Counted from the stretch's first letter, positions 14,885 to 22,778 are shown. The stretch: DNA of 26,308 nt from Candidatus Egerieicola pullicola (GCA_018712465.1 DVGY01000040.1:1-26308); one strand, 5' to 3'. The notes: generated by a model from the letters alone, not told the origin. Numbers and translations are program-made.

Positions 14885-16990
14885 ATGCCTTCGAATTCCC
14901 TTACCTCTGCGCAGAAGCGGCGCAAGCGGCATTTGACCCGTTCGTTGCTGCGCCGCCGCGTCAAGGACGTGGCTCTGCATGTTCGGCAGCGTTGGCTGGA
15001 AGCCTACCCCACCATTTTAGTTTCCTTGTTCTTGATTTTGTCGGTGTGGCTGCTTTTTGGAGTGAGTTTTATTATTATTCCTCCGGTGCTGATTCTGGTG
15101 TTTCGCCAGCGGCACACCCAGGAATTTTCCCTTCGCGGTTTACTGCGCACCTATTGTATTTTACTTTTGGTCTGCTTGGCGGCTTTTTTGGCTACCATCA
15201 ATCTGCCTCTGTGCGCTTTGCTGAATTTGGCGGTGCCTTTTTTGGTCGTGGGACTGCTTTCGGATAAGTTCAACCCCAAATCCTATTTCGTTTACGGCAT
15301 GGAGTTTGTGTTTTTCCAGATGACTCCTGTGCCCCTGTCTCACCTTGCCATGGAGCTGGTGGTGATGCTCTATGGATTTTGCATGGTGACACTGTTTTTG
15401 TGGCTGCACAGTCGCCGCATTCGGAAAAAGCGGGACTATGCCACCATCCGCCGGGGACTGGAACTTCTTTCCCTGGAGATGGAAAAATTGTCCAACGGCG
15501 AGGACATTTCCCAGGAACGGGACGCCTTTCCTCCTATGATGGCCCACATGAGCCGGGTGGTGTACGGATCCCGGAACTTTTCCTATCTGGCGGACGATTA
15601 CGGCAAAATCAATTATTGGTGTATGCTCTTGTTCCAGCGATTTCACTATTTTGTCAGCACCTTTTACAGCTCTCGACGCTCCCTGTTGGAAGGGGAAAAG
15701 AAATTTTACCGCCAGCTTTCCGGATTGCTGGGGCAGGCTGCCCGGGGATTTAATCAGCCGGGACGCCGAATGTTGGTGCGCAGCATCCGCAGTTTTGCCC
15801 GGCTCAACCGCCTTCCCCGCAAGGACGAGGAAGACGCCATTCAGGAAATCTTGCGGCTGTTGGAATTCTGCTTGATGCAACGGGAAAAGGCCTACTTTTA
15901 CCGCACCCGGCTGAAAAAGGAAGGAAATTGGCAGGTGCCGGAAAAGAAGGACGGGGAAGCTCGGTGGAAGCAGTATTTTCAATGGGATCAGTTTCAGGTG
16001 CGGTTTGCCCTCCGGTTGGCGGTGGTGCTCTGCGTCACCTTTTCCTTCTGTAAAATCACCGGCTGGGAACACGCTTATTGGTACCCCATGACCACCTTTT
16101 TGATGCTGATGCCCTATGCGGAAGAAAGCCTGTTAAAGATCAACAACCGTATTTTGGGCACAGTGGCCGGGCTGGCAGTGAGTTTTGTGTTGATGAGCTT
16201 GGTTCACTCCATGGAGGGACGGGTGCTAGTGGTGGTGCTGATGACCTGTTTGATGTATTACGCTCCAGTGACCTCCTGGACCATGCCCATGTACGCCACC
16301 TGCTACGCCATGGCCATTTCCACTTTGTATCTGAATCTGGATGCTGCCATTGTGCTTCGGCTGGTGTATGTGCTGCTGGCGGCAGCCACCACCTTTTTGG
16401 CCAATCGGTTTTTATTGCCAAACACCGCCAAAACAGAATTTCGAAAAACCGTCCGGCAGCTCTTTGACATTGATTTAGAGATTGTAAGCTTGATCCGCAC
16501 CGATGCGGGCAAACGGGAAGCCCTCAACCAATTTCGGGATCTGATGGTGCAGTCCAATTTGGTCAGCGAGGAGATCGCCAAGTCCTTGAAAAACGATTTG
16601 AAGCCGGAGGAACGGGACTATTACAGCCAGATGCTTCCCCTCCACCAAAAGCTCATCGAGGAAATGGAGCAGATGTACAGCTATCTCTACCATCGCCAAA
16701 ATCGGTTTGACCGCTGGGACAACGTGATGCTCACCCAGTTTCTGGACAACCTCAGCGACTCCATCCGCCGGATTCGGCTGGGGTATACCAGCCGGGAGCT
16801 TACCCCTTTTTTAGAGCCTGGAAAAACCGCCAAGCCCTTCGGCAAATTGGAAGACAAGTTGTACTTCAATACTTTGACGGTGCAGTGTATGGAAAGCGTG
16901 GATAAATTGATGGCGCTCAGCAGCCGTGCCGGTGGCGCGGTGCATGAAAGGGAACCGGGAAATATTGGGGGAAATTTTCCCCTCAATTAA
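14885..16990 (+). CDS. FUSC family membrane protein
   Basis: A 701-residue inner-membrane protein with the layout of the FUSC/aromatic-acid-exporter group (YccS/AaeB-like). A basic N-terminus leads to about six hydrophobic segments (residues ~40-185), a helical, charged cytosolic region (~185-380) and a second bundle of about five segments (~380-520). The second bundle opens with RFALRLAVVLC and continues with WYPMTTFLMLMPYAEE and NRILGTVAGL, the FUSC_2 signature. A cytosolic helical tail ends the protein. Relatives export aromatic carboxylic acids or amphipathic compounds; the cargo here is unknown, and no MFP or outer-membrane partner is present, as expected in a Gram-positive. ATG 14885 has only a weak GAGG site 8 bases upstream. 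The gene is divergent from GH36 and stands alone. Confidence 0.87.
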   Translation: MPSNSLTSAQKRRKRHLTRSLLRRRVKDVALHVRQRWLEAYPTILVSLFLILSVWLLFGVSFIIIPPVLILVFRQRHTQEFSLRGLLRTYCILLLVCLAAFLATINLPLCALLNLAVPFLVVGLLSDKFNPKSYFVYGMEFVFFQMTPVPLSHLAMELVVMLYGFCMVTLFLWLHSRRIRKKRDYATIRRGLELLSLEMEKLSNGEDISQERDAFPPMMAHMSRVVYGSRNFSYLADDYGKINYWCMLLFQRFHYFVSTFYSSRRSLLEGEKKFYRQLSGLLGQAARGFNQPGRRMLVRSIRSFARLNRLPRKDEEDAIQEILRLLEFCLMQREKAYFYRTRLKKEGNWQVPEKKDGEARWKQYFQWDQFQVRFALRLAVVLCVTFSFCKITGWEHAYWYPMTTFLMLMPYAEESLLKINNRILGTVAGLAVSFVLMSLVHSMEGRVLVVVLMTCLMYYAPVTSWTMPMYATCYAMAISTLYLNLDAAIVLRLVYVLLAAATTFLANRFLLPNTAKTEFRKTVRQLFDIDLEIVSLIRTDAGKREALNQFRDLMVQSNLVSEEIAKSLKNDLKPEERDYYSQMLPLHQKLIEEMEQMYSYLYHRQNRFDRWDNVMLTQFLDNLSDSIRRIRLGYTSRELTPFLEPGKTAKPFGKLEDKLYFNTLTVQCMESVDKLMALSSRAGGAVHEREPGNIGGNFPLN

Positions 16991-17035
16991 CTGGGAACTT
17001 TCCCTAGAATTTTACAATTTCCCCTTTTCTTTTTT
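16968..17035 (+). terminator. Possible terminator after the FUSC gene
   Basis: GGGGAAATT (16968-16976, in the last codons) can pair with AATTTCCCC (17016-17024), followed by an 11-base T-rich tract (17025-17035). The ~39-base loop can hold smaller stems such as GGGA/TCCC (16993-17004). The long loop makes this uncertain. Confidence 0.4.
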
Positions 17036-17047
17036 GGCGGGGGGCGG

Positions 17048-17053
17048 TATAAT
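17048..17053 (+). promoter_or_regulatory. Putative -10 for the glycosidase-like gene
   Basis: TATAAT (17048-17053) lies 50 bases before the ATG at 17104. The 17-bp -35 position (17025-17030, TTTTCT) is weak and overlaps the T-tract of the preceding putative terminator. Confidence 0.55.
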
Positions 17054-17103
17054 AGAGGAAGTAAATCGAAAGCAAACCTGCTTTGTGCCGGAGGAGGAGA
17101 CCT

Positions 17104-19521
17104 ATGCGTCAGGAAAAATTGGAATTTTTATCCCTTTGGGCCATCAATAACGACATGGAGCTGCCCCGGATGCTGCAACAGCTGGAGCGGCTGAAAAAGC
17201 GCGGCATTCAGGGCGTCATGCTGCGGCTGCGGCATTATACCAATGTGCCCGCCTTTTTAAGCGACGAATACATGGACATCGTCAATCAGGTGATTTTGCG
17301 GGCCAAAGAGCTGGATTTGAGCTTCTGGCTTTATGTAGAAAACACCTTGACCCGGCAGATCGTCATGAAGGAACACCCGGAACTCACCTGTCAGTGGCTG
17401 GAATTCCATGACGGACAGGTAGAGGTGAAAACGAAAAATGCGGTGAACTCCTTGAGCCTGTCCGACACCCGGCTGATGATCCGCTATGCTTTGGACAAGT
17501 ACGCCACCATGCTGGACGAGGATGCCTTTGAGTACATCTCCGGTTTCTTTTCCGATGAAGTTGGCTTTATTGACTCCAAGGAAAAGAGCAGCTGCCGGGA
17601 ATGTGGGGGAATCCCCTGGTATCAGGAAATGCCGGCCCGGTATTCCGCTCAGCAGGGGGACGAGATCCAGGACAAGCTTCACCTCCTCTTTGAGGACGGA
17701 GAAGGAGCGGGTCAATTCCGGATCTGGTATTGGGAAAACCTGTCTGATTTGCTGGCAGAACACTATTACAAGCCTTTGCAGCGTTGGTGCACCAATCACG
17801 GCAAATTGTTTGCCGCTCATGTGAAGGGAGAGGAAAACCCTCTGTTCTCCTTGACCTACTGCGGCAGCGTGTTTAACATTCTGCGCTATGTGGCGGTACC
17901 CGGTATGGACTGCTGCGGACGGGTGCCGGGAAATAATTTCTATCCCCGGATTATGTCCAGTCTTTCCGCTCAGTTCTCCAACGGGGAATCCATTGCGGAA
18001 AGCTTGGTGGGCGGCGGCTACGGCATGACCCCCGGCGATTTTGAACGGTATATGCTTTGGCTGAAGAGCCACGGCATCACCAAGGCGTTGATCCACAGCC
18101 ATATGTATACCTTCACCGCCGATGGGATCCGGGACTGGCCGGCTTCGGTGCCTACCCATATGCTGTGGCGGGATGTGACCCCCAGCCTCATCGACGACAT
18201 CAACCACACCAACACCCGGATCAAGGACGGCGTTACCAGTCTGTTGATCTGCCCCACCCGTGGGGTGATGGCCAATTTCACTCCGGATCAGTTGGCCCAG
18301 ATGAATGAGTACAACGGGGAAAATGTCTCCGATTCCGAAGCAGCCCGGATCAGCAACAGCGTGGTGGAAATCTGCGACGAGCTGTATAACTTCAAGGCTC
18401 AGTTCCATCTCAGCGATGAAAAGCTGGTGGAAGAATGCGGCAGTGTCCGGGACGGTGTGCTCACCATCGGCAAGGAATGCTACACCCGTTTGGTGGTCAG
18501 CGACGACCTGGTTTGGACCGATAAGGGCAAGGATCTGCTGGACCAGTTTGTAAAGGGCGGCGGACAGGTGGTCAGCTACGAGGACTACAAGGTGGTAAAG
18601 GGCCAGGATTACCTGGTGCGGTACACCAGCCCCAATGCAGCTTTGTATCAGCTGAACAACGCCATTGACCTGGAACAGCAGGATTGGCAGTTTGCCCCGC
18701 CCATCGAAAATAAGCTGCTGATGCAGTGGAATGCCACTGGGGATACTTTGGAATGCCCCATCCAGGTGGAGGAGCTCACCGACGATATGTTCCCCATGAC
18801 TTTGTCCATTTCCGACAAGGTGGCAGGCGCTTACTTCAATGGAGCCAAGCTGGTCAGCCAGCGGCGCAACCGCAACGGCTTTGACATCTACCCCATTACC
18901 CGGGAAATGTTTGTCCCCGGCAAAGAACAGTTGGTGAAGGTGGATGTGTCCGGCTGCAAGGAAAAACAGCCCTTTGCCTTCTTTAACGGCCGGTTCTTGG
19001 TGAAGAACAACACGGGGTATACCCAGTTTGGCAAGCGGGCTTACACTCAGCTGAAAACCAAGTACGATTTCTATTTGACCCCCTACTCTGCTTTCCAGGG
19101 CGGCAACCTGTTGGAAGCGGGCTTCCCCTTTGTGAGCAAGCCCATTACCGCCACCAAGCAGTTTAAGGTACACACCGACCTGGATCATGCCCAGATTCAC
19201 CTCACCGACATTGCTGCCGACGCAGCCAAGGTATTCTTGGACAACGAGTTTTTGGGTTACACCTGGGGTACCCGTTGGATTATTCCGGTGGAGCATATTT
19301 CCGCTAACCAGGAGCATACGCTTCGGCTGGAGCTGGTGCCCAACACCTTCAACCTTTACGGCCCCCACCGCCACATTGATGGCAACCGTTTGATGACCAC
19401 CCCCGCTCAGTTCTTGGGTGTGCGGAACTTTGCGGATAAGCCCGGTGCGCCGGAGAATACTCTCACCGACGAATATAAGTTTGTGAAATTCTCCCTGTCC
19501 GGCCGGATCCGGATTCGGTAA
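17104..19521 (+). CDS. Glycoside-hydrolase-like protein (GH106/GH2-like architecture)
   Basis: An 805-residue cytosolic protein; no signal peptide. ATG 17104 is preferred because GGAGGAGGAG (17090-17099) lies just upstream; a short in-frame extension to 17083 has no such support. The N-terminal ~400 residues look like a TIM barrel: SFWLYVEN, GFFSDEVGF (Asp151-Glu152), AAHVKGEENP (Glu243-Glu244) and a YVAVPGMDCCGR loop, a pattern I associate with the rhamnosidase-like (GH106-related) proteins annotated as glycosyl hydrolase. A middle Rossmann-like part (CYTRLVVSDDLVW, FVKGGGQVVSY) and C-terminal beta-sandwich modules (HLTDIAADAAKVFLDNEFLGY, then NTFNLYGPHRHIDG) match the sugar-binding domains of these proteins. 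Glu152 and Glu243/244 are candidate catalytic acids by inference. Substrate is unknown. It is monocistronic between a putative promoter and a strong terminator. Confidence 0.75.
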   Translation: MRQEKLEFLSLWAINNDMELPRMLQQLERLKKRGIQGVMLRLRHYTNVPAFLSDEYMDIVNQVILRAKELDLSFWLYVENTLTRQIVMKEHPELTCQWLEFHDGQVEVKTKNAVNSLSLSDTRLMIRYALDKYATMLDEDAFEYISGFFSDEVGFIDSKEKSSCRECGGIPWYQEMPARYSAQQGDEIQDKLHLLFEDGEGAGQFRIWYWENLSDLLAEHYYKPLQRWCTNHGKLFAAHVKGEENPLFSLTYCGSVFNILRYVAVPGMDCCGRVPGNNFYPRIMSSLSAQFSNGESIAESLVGGGYGMTPGDFERYMLWLKSHGITKALIHSHMYTFTADGIRDWPASVPTHMLWRDVTPSLIDDINHTNTRIKDGVTSLLICPTRGVMANFTPDQLAQMNEYNGENVSDSEAARISNSVVEICDELYNFKAQFHLSDEKLVEECGSVRDGVLTIGKECYTRLVVSDDLVWTDKGKDLLDQFVKGGGQVVSYEDYKVVKGQDYLVRYTSPNAALYQLNNAIDLEQQDWQFAPPIENKLLMQWNATGDTLECPIQVEELTDDMFPMTLSISDKVAGAYFNGAKLVSQRRNRNGFDIYPITREMFVPGKEQLVKVDVSGCKEKQPFAFFNGRFLVKNNTGYTQFGKRAYTQLKTKYDFYLTPYSAFQGGNLLEAGFPFVSKPITATKQFKVHTDLDHAQIHLTDIAADAAKVFLDNEFLGYTWGTRWIIPVEHISANQEHTLRLELVPNTFNLYGPHRHIDGNRLMTTPAQFLGVRNFADKPGAPENTLTDEYKFVKFSLSGRIRIR

Positions 19522-19532
19522 ATAAAAACAAT

Positions 19533-19572
19533 ACTGCCCGTTCTCATAGCAAGAGCGGGCAGTTTTCTTTTG
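19533..19572. terminator. Bidirectional terminator between the glycosidase-like gene and spoVAE
   Basis: ACTGCCCG (19533-19540) pairs with CGGGCAGT (19556-19563), extended by CTC/GAG across a 2-base bulge. A T-rich tract follows on the right (19563-19571), and an A-rich tract (19521-19532) on the left gives a T-tract for leftward spoVA transcripts. Confidence 0.87.
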
Positions 19573-19590
19573 TGTGCAGTAAAAGCGGGG

Positions 19591-19947
19591 TCAACTTTTG
19601 TCTTTGGGTTTAAAGATCAAAGCAGCCAGCAACCCGAAGAGGATGGCTGCTGCCAGCCCGGCGCTCCCGGCAGTGAAGCCTCCCATCAGCGCCCCGATCA
19701 GGCCGTATTGGTCCACCGCATCACGGACTCCTTGGGCCATCAGGTTGCCGAAACCGGTCAAAGGTACGGCAGCTCCCGCTCCTGCGAAGTCGATGAGATA
19801 TTGGTAAATGCCAAGTCCTCCCAGAATGACTCCAGCTACCACATAACTGGTGAGAATCCGGGCGGGGGTGAGCTTGGTGTAGTCGATTAAAATCTGACCA
19901 ATGGCGCAGAGAGCGCCTCCCACCAAAAAGACGTAAAAATACTGCAT
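19591..19947 (-). CDS. spoVAE: Stage V sporulation protein AE (SpoVAE/SpoVAEb)
   Basis: A 118-residue membrane protein of the SpoVAC/SpoVAE family, part of the inner forespore membrane complex that moves calcium-dipicolinate into the developing spore. Four hydrophobic segments are visible, with GGALCAIGQILID near the N-terminus and FAGAGAAVPLTGFGN in the middle, both diagnostic. The length matches the usual SpoVAEb (about 115-120). ATG 19947 is 2 bases after the spoVAD stop, with AAGGAGGG inside the end of spoVAD, so the genes are translationally coupled. It is the last gene of the cluster, before the terminator at 19533. Confidence 0.96.
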   Translation of the reverse strand: MQYFYVFLVGGALCAIGQILIDYTKLTPARILTSYVVAGVILGGLGIYQYLIDFAGAGAAVPLTGFGNLMAQGVRDAVDQYGLIGALMGGFTAGSAGLAAAILFGLLAALIFKPKDKS

Positions 19948-19949
19948 CC

Positions 19950-20984
19950 TTACCCTCCTTGGAACACCGGCGCAGGGTCGGTGGAAAGATAGACCAGATG
20001 GGAAATGCAGGGAATGGAACAGCCCTGTTGACAGCTTACCGTAGACATCAGCGCTCCGGTGGCCAAGAACAGCACCTGGTGGAGTTTCCCCATCTCCAGC
20101 TGCCGCATAAGATACCCACAGCCCATGGAAGCGGCGCAGCCACAGCCGCTGCCGCCGGCATGGACATCCTGGGTTTTTTGGTCAAAGATCAAACAGCCGC
20201 AGTCTTGGTGTATAGAGGTGACATTGACCTGCTGCTGGGCCAAAAGCTGGTAAAACAGCTTGGTGCCCACCTGCCCTAAATCTCCGGTGAAGATGCCATC
20301 GTATTGGTGGGGTTGAGTGCCGGTGTCCTGGAAAAAGGTAAGCAGGGTGGCGGCAGCAGCAGGGGCCATGGCTGCCCCCATGTTGTTGATGTCGTGGACT
20401 CCCAGATCCTGAATAGTGCCGATGGTCACCGCTTTCAAATACGGGGGCTTGCTGGACTTGCCTACCAGGGCGGCGCCGGAAGCGGTGGCAGTCCACTGGG
20501 CGGTGGGAGGACGCTGGCCGCCGTACTCCAAGGGATAGCGGAACTGCCGTTCGGCGGAACAAAAGTGGGAGCTGGTCACCGCCAGGATGGGATCAATGAC
20601 TCTGTTGTCCCCCAGCAGCCCCGCCAAAGCCAGGGCTTCGGTCATGGTAGAGCAGGCGCCGTACAACCCGAAAAAGGGGATCAACAGTTCTTTCACTCCG
20701 TAAGAAGAGCTGATGCACTGGTTGAGCAGGTCTCCGGCCAGCAGCAATTTGACCTGTTCCGGTGCCATTTTTGCTTTTTTCAGAGCCAATTCGCAGGCCC
20801 GCTGTTGAAACCGGCTTTCCGCCTTTTCCCAGGTTTTTTCCCCGAAGGTGGTGTCATTTTGGATTTCATCAAACCATTGAGCCATGGGCCCTTCCCCTTC
20901 TTTTTTTCCGCCGACGGCGGCGCTGGACAGGATGGAGGGGGGACGATTCATAGCAAAGGTGCTTCGGCCAAGAGCGATGGGCAT
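19950..20984 (-). CDS. spoVAD: Stage V sporulation protein AD (SpoVAD)
   Basis: A 344-residue soluble, thiolase-fold (FabH-like) protein that binds dipicolinic acid and is required for its uptake into the forespore. The N-terminal ISSAAVGGKKEGEG-type region (here ILSSAAVGGKKEGEGP), the GACSTMTEALALA segment around Cys111, VTSSHFCSAERQFRYPLEYG and HAGGSGCGCAA are all SpoVAD signatures. Length is close to the Bacillus protein. ATG 20984 has AAAGGAGA 8 bases upstream. It lies 46 bases after spoVAC and 2 before spoVAE. In the thiolase superfamily a cysteine at the GACST position is catalytic, but SpoVAD is regarded as a binding protein. Confidence 0.97.
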   Translation of the reverse strand: MPIALGRSTFAMNRPPSILSSAAVGGKKEGEGPMAQWFDEIQNDTTFGEKTWEKAESRFQQRACELALKKAKMAPEQVKLLLAGDLLNQCISSSYGVKELLIPFFGLYGACSTMTEALALAGLLGDNRVIDPILAVTSSHFCSAERQFRYPLEYGGQRPPTAQWTATASGAALVGKSSKPPYLKAVTIGTIQDLGVHDINNMGAAMAPAAAATLLTFFQDTGTQPHQYDGIFTGDLGQVGTKLFYQLLAQQQVNVTSIHQDCGCLIFDQKTQDVHAGGSGCGCAASMGCGYLMRQLEMGKLHQVLFLATGALMSTVSCQQGCSIPCISHLVYLSTDPAPVFQGG

Positions 20985-21030
20985 AGGGGGTTCTCCTTTC
21001 GGTGGAAATTAGAGCGGATGGAGCTTCTAT

Positions 21031-21474
21031 CTATCCTCCCAGTCCCGTAAAATAGTACAGCACACCATAGAGAATGGAGGTCACAATACCATAGACAATT
21101 ACCGGGCCGGACAGGGTGAAGAGCTTGGCCCCCAATCCCAGCACAAACCCCTCGCTTTTAAACTCCAGGGCAGGACTGGTGACAGCGTTGGAAAAGCCGG
21201 TGATGGGGACCAAGGTGCCGGCGCCGGCAAATTTGGCCAGTTTGGGATAAAGCCCCAGTCCGGTAGTCAGTGCGGAAAGAAAAACCAGAGTTACCGAAGC
21301 TAAGGTGGAGGCTTGCTGCTGGTCTAAAAATAATTTGTACAGGTCGGTGAGCCCCTGGCCCAGCATACAGATCAATCCTCCAACCAAAAAGGCGGCGGGG
21401 ATGGTGCGGCCGCTTTGGGTGGCGGGGACCGTTTTTTGGATCATGGCGTCGTATTGTTGCGGCGTAAGTTTCAC
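21031..21474 (-). CDS. spoVAC: Stage V sporulation protein AC (SpoVAC)
   Basis: A 147-residue polytopic membrane protein of the dipicolinic acid channel; the Bacillus homologue acts as a mechanosensitive pore in germination. The diagnostic AAFLVGGLICMLGQGLTDLY and KFAGAGTLVPITGFSNAV (both split here by known family spacing) are present, with about four hydrophobic segments. The preferred start is GTG 21474, giving MKLTPQQYDAMIQK, with GGAG 9-12 bases upstream; a longer open frame to 21708 crosses the divergent promoters. SpoVAC and SpoVAE are paralogues, and the FAGAG...TGF segment is visible in both. It is the first gene of the spoVAC-AD-AE cluster; spoVAA, AB and AF are absent, as in many Clostridia. 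Confidence 0.96.
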   Translation of the reverse strand: MKLTPQQYDAMIQKTVPATQSGRTIPAAFLVGGLICMLGQGLTDLYKLFLDQQQASTLASVTLVFLSALTTGLGLYPKLAKFAGAGTLVPITGFSNAVTSPALEFKSEGFVLGLGAKLFTLSGPVIVYGIVTSILYGVLYYFTGLGG

Positions 21475-21518
21475 GGTGCGTCTCTCCTTTCCCGGGTATC
21501 TTTGCCGGATTTGTAAAA

Positions 21519-21549
21519 AATATACCTTCATTTTGTTGCGTGAATTGCA
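21519..21549 (-). promoter_or_regulatory. Candidate forespore (sigma-G-like) promoter for spoVAC
   Basis: On the minus strand, TGCAAT (21549-21544) is followed after 18 bp by GTATATT (21525-21519), loosely like the sigma-G pattern TGAATA / CATACTA. spoVA genes are sigma-G controlled in Bacillus, so a site here is expected, but the match is partial. Confidence 0.35.
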
Positions 21550-21573
21550 TTTGCAGGTGGGCTGTGGTAAAAT
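21545..21573 (+). promoter_or_regulatory. Promoter for the small membrane peptide-xpt unit
   Basis: TTGCAT (21545-21550), 17-bp spacing and an extended -10 TGGTAAAAT (21565-21573). The leader before the first start codon is about 25 bases, leaving no room for a purine riboswitch. Confidence 0.6.
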
Positions 21574-21604
21574 GAAGGGGAATTCAGCAAAAAGGAGTAT
21601 GGTC

Positions 21605-21721
21605 ATGAAACCAAAACGCAAAGACAGCCGGAAAAAGACGATTCGCGTCATTGCGCTGATTGCCTGTGGGCTGATGTTGGTGTTTGCTTTGGTTCCCCCG
21701 CTCACCATGATGTGGGGGTAA
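21605..21721 (+). CDS. 38-residue single-span membrane peptide
   Basis: A short frame beginning ATG 21605 with AAAGGAG (21591-21597) 7 bases upstream; another in-frame ATG at 21599 is too close to that site. The peptide has a very basic N-terminus (MKPKRKDSRKK), a single hydrophobic helix (IRVIALIACGLMLVFALV) and a short tail, so it should sit in the membrane with its N-terminus inside by the positive-inside rule. The strong ribosome site, own promoter and 24-base distance to xpt support a real gene. I do not recognise the family. Similar tiny Lys/Arg-rich single-helix proteins are common and uncharacterised in Clostridia. Confidence 0.65.
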   Translation: MKPKRKDSRKKTIRVIALIACGLMLVFALVPPLTMMWG

Positions 21722-21745
21722 GGACAGCAGAGGAGTGTGGAGAAA

Positions 21746-22324
21746 ATGGAGTACCTGAAGCGTCGAATTTTGCGGGAAGGTCGTTTGCAGCAGGGGCATT
21801 TTTTGTCCTTGGATCATTTTCTGACCCACCGCATCGACATTGATCTGATGCAGCAAATCGGCGTGGAATTTCACCGGCGGTTTGCGGATTGCCAGATCAA
21901 CAAAATCCTCACCATCGAGTCGTCCGGCATCAGCGTGGCCTGCTTGACGGCGGTGCAGTTTGGAGTGCCGGTGCTGGTGGCCAAAAAGAGCCGTCACCCG
22001 GAAAATTACCCGCCTGACTTTTTCCGATCCAAGGTGAAGAGTTACCGTCACGATATGGTGTACGATATTTTGGTAAGCAAGCGGGAGCTGACTCGGGACG
22101 ACCGGGTGCTGATTGTGGACGATGTGTTGGCTAACGGCGGAGCTATGAGCGGGCTGATTGATCTGGTGCAGATTTCTGGGGCCGCTTTGGTGGGAGCCGG
22201 GATCGTCATTGAAAAAACCTTTGAACCGGGAGGCAAACTGCTGCGGCAGCGAGGTGTCCGGGTGGAGAGTTTGGCCAAGATTGCCGGCGTGGATGAAGCC
22301 GGAAAGATCATCTTTGAGGAGTAA
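21746..22324 (+). CDS. xpt: Xanthine phosphoribosyltransferase
   Basis: A 192-residue type I phosphoribosyltransferase that makes XMP from xanthine and PRPP for guanine nucleotide salvage. Signatures are the N-terminal LKRRILREGR, the TIESSGIS and KKSRHPENYP segments, and the PRPP loop VLIVDDVLANGGA. Length matches the family. ATG 21746 with AGGAG (21731-21735) upstream gives the normal N-terminus; a GTG 9 bases earlier is less likely. In Bacillus, xpt is controlled by a guanine riboswitch; none is visible here. The gene sits between the 38-aa membrane peptide and a DUF523 gene that starts 4 bases after its stop, so the three are probably co-transcribed. Confidence 0.96.
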   Translation: MEYLKRRILREGRLQQGHFLSLDHFLTHRIDIDLMQQIGVEFHRRFADCQINKILTIESSGISVACLTAVQFGVPVLVAKKSRHPENYPPDFFRSKVKSYRHDMVYDILVSKRELTRDDRVLIVDDVLANGGAMSGLIDLVQISGAALVGAGIVIEKTFEPGGKLLRQRGVRVESLAKIAGVDEAGKIIFEE

Positions 22325-22328
22325 CGCC

Positions 22329-22766
22329 ATGGCAAAGATCGCAGTCAGCGCCTGTTTGCTGGGGCATTGCTGCAAGTACAACGGCGGCCACAATAAAAAT
22401 CAGGACGTGCTGGACTTTTTGCAGGACCAAGGAGCGGAAATCCTCCCGGTGTGTCCCGAAACGGCAGGAGGACTTCCCCGTCCCCGTCCGCCGGCGGAGA
22501 TTCAACCCGATGGACGGGTGGTAGACAACACCGGAACCGACGTCACCGCTGCTTTTCAAGCGGGGGCGGAACGGGAATTTTGTCGGGTCATGGAAGCGGG
22601 TTGCAGCAGCGCAGTGCTGAAGGCCAAAAGTCCCTCCTGCGGTGTGGGACAGATCTATGACGGCAGTTTTACCGGCGCCCTGACAGCAGGGGACGGAATT
22701 TTCGCCGCCAAGCTGCGCCGGGCAGGGGTGGCGCTTTTTACCGAAAAAGAGCTGCCAAAGAAGTAA
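22329..22766 (+). CDS. DUF523 / TudS-like iron-sulfur protein
   Basis: A 145-residue DUF523-family protein. The family signatures are SACLLGHCCKYNGG (Cys9, Cys14, Cys15), CPETAGGLPRPRPPAE (Cys42) and KSPSCG (Cys104). Characterised DUF523 members (TudS) carry a [4Fe-4S] cluster on three conserved cysteines and remove sulfur from 2-thiouracil. A nucleobase desulfurase would fit the neighbouring purine salvage gene xpt, but that link is inference, and many DUF523 proteins are untested. ATG 22329 is 4 bases after the xpt stop, with GAGGAG inside the end of xpt, so translation is coupled. A terminator follows 12 bases after the stop. Confidence 0.9.
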   Translation: MAKIAVSACLLGHCCKYNGGHNKNQDVLDFLQDQGAEILPVCPETAGGLPRPRPPAEIQPDGRVVDNTGTDVTAAFQAGAEREFCRVMEAGCSSAVLKAKSPSCGVGQIYDGSFTGALTAGDGIFAAKLRRAGVALFTEKELPKK

Positions 22767-22778
22767 ACAGGAAATACA

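Noticed and set aside
17257..19374. 705-codon open frame antisense to the glycosidase-like gene
   Set aside because: Same shadow effect: the sense gene has a strong ribosome site, promoter, terminator and domain structure, while the antisense frame has none.
21574..21745. Purine riboswitch before xpt
   Set aside because: No aptamer-like three-way junction; the space is occupied by the small membrane peptide gene.
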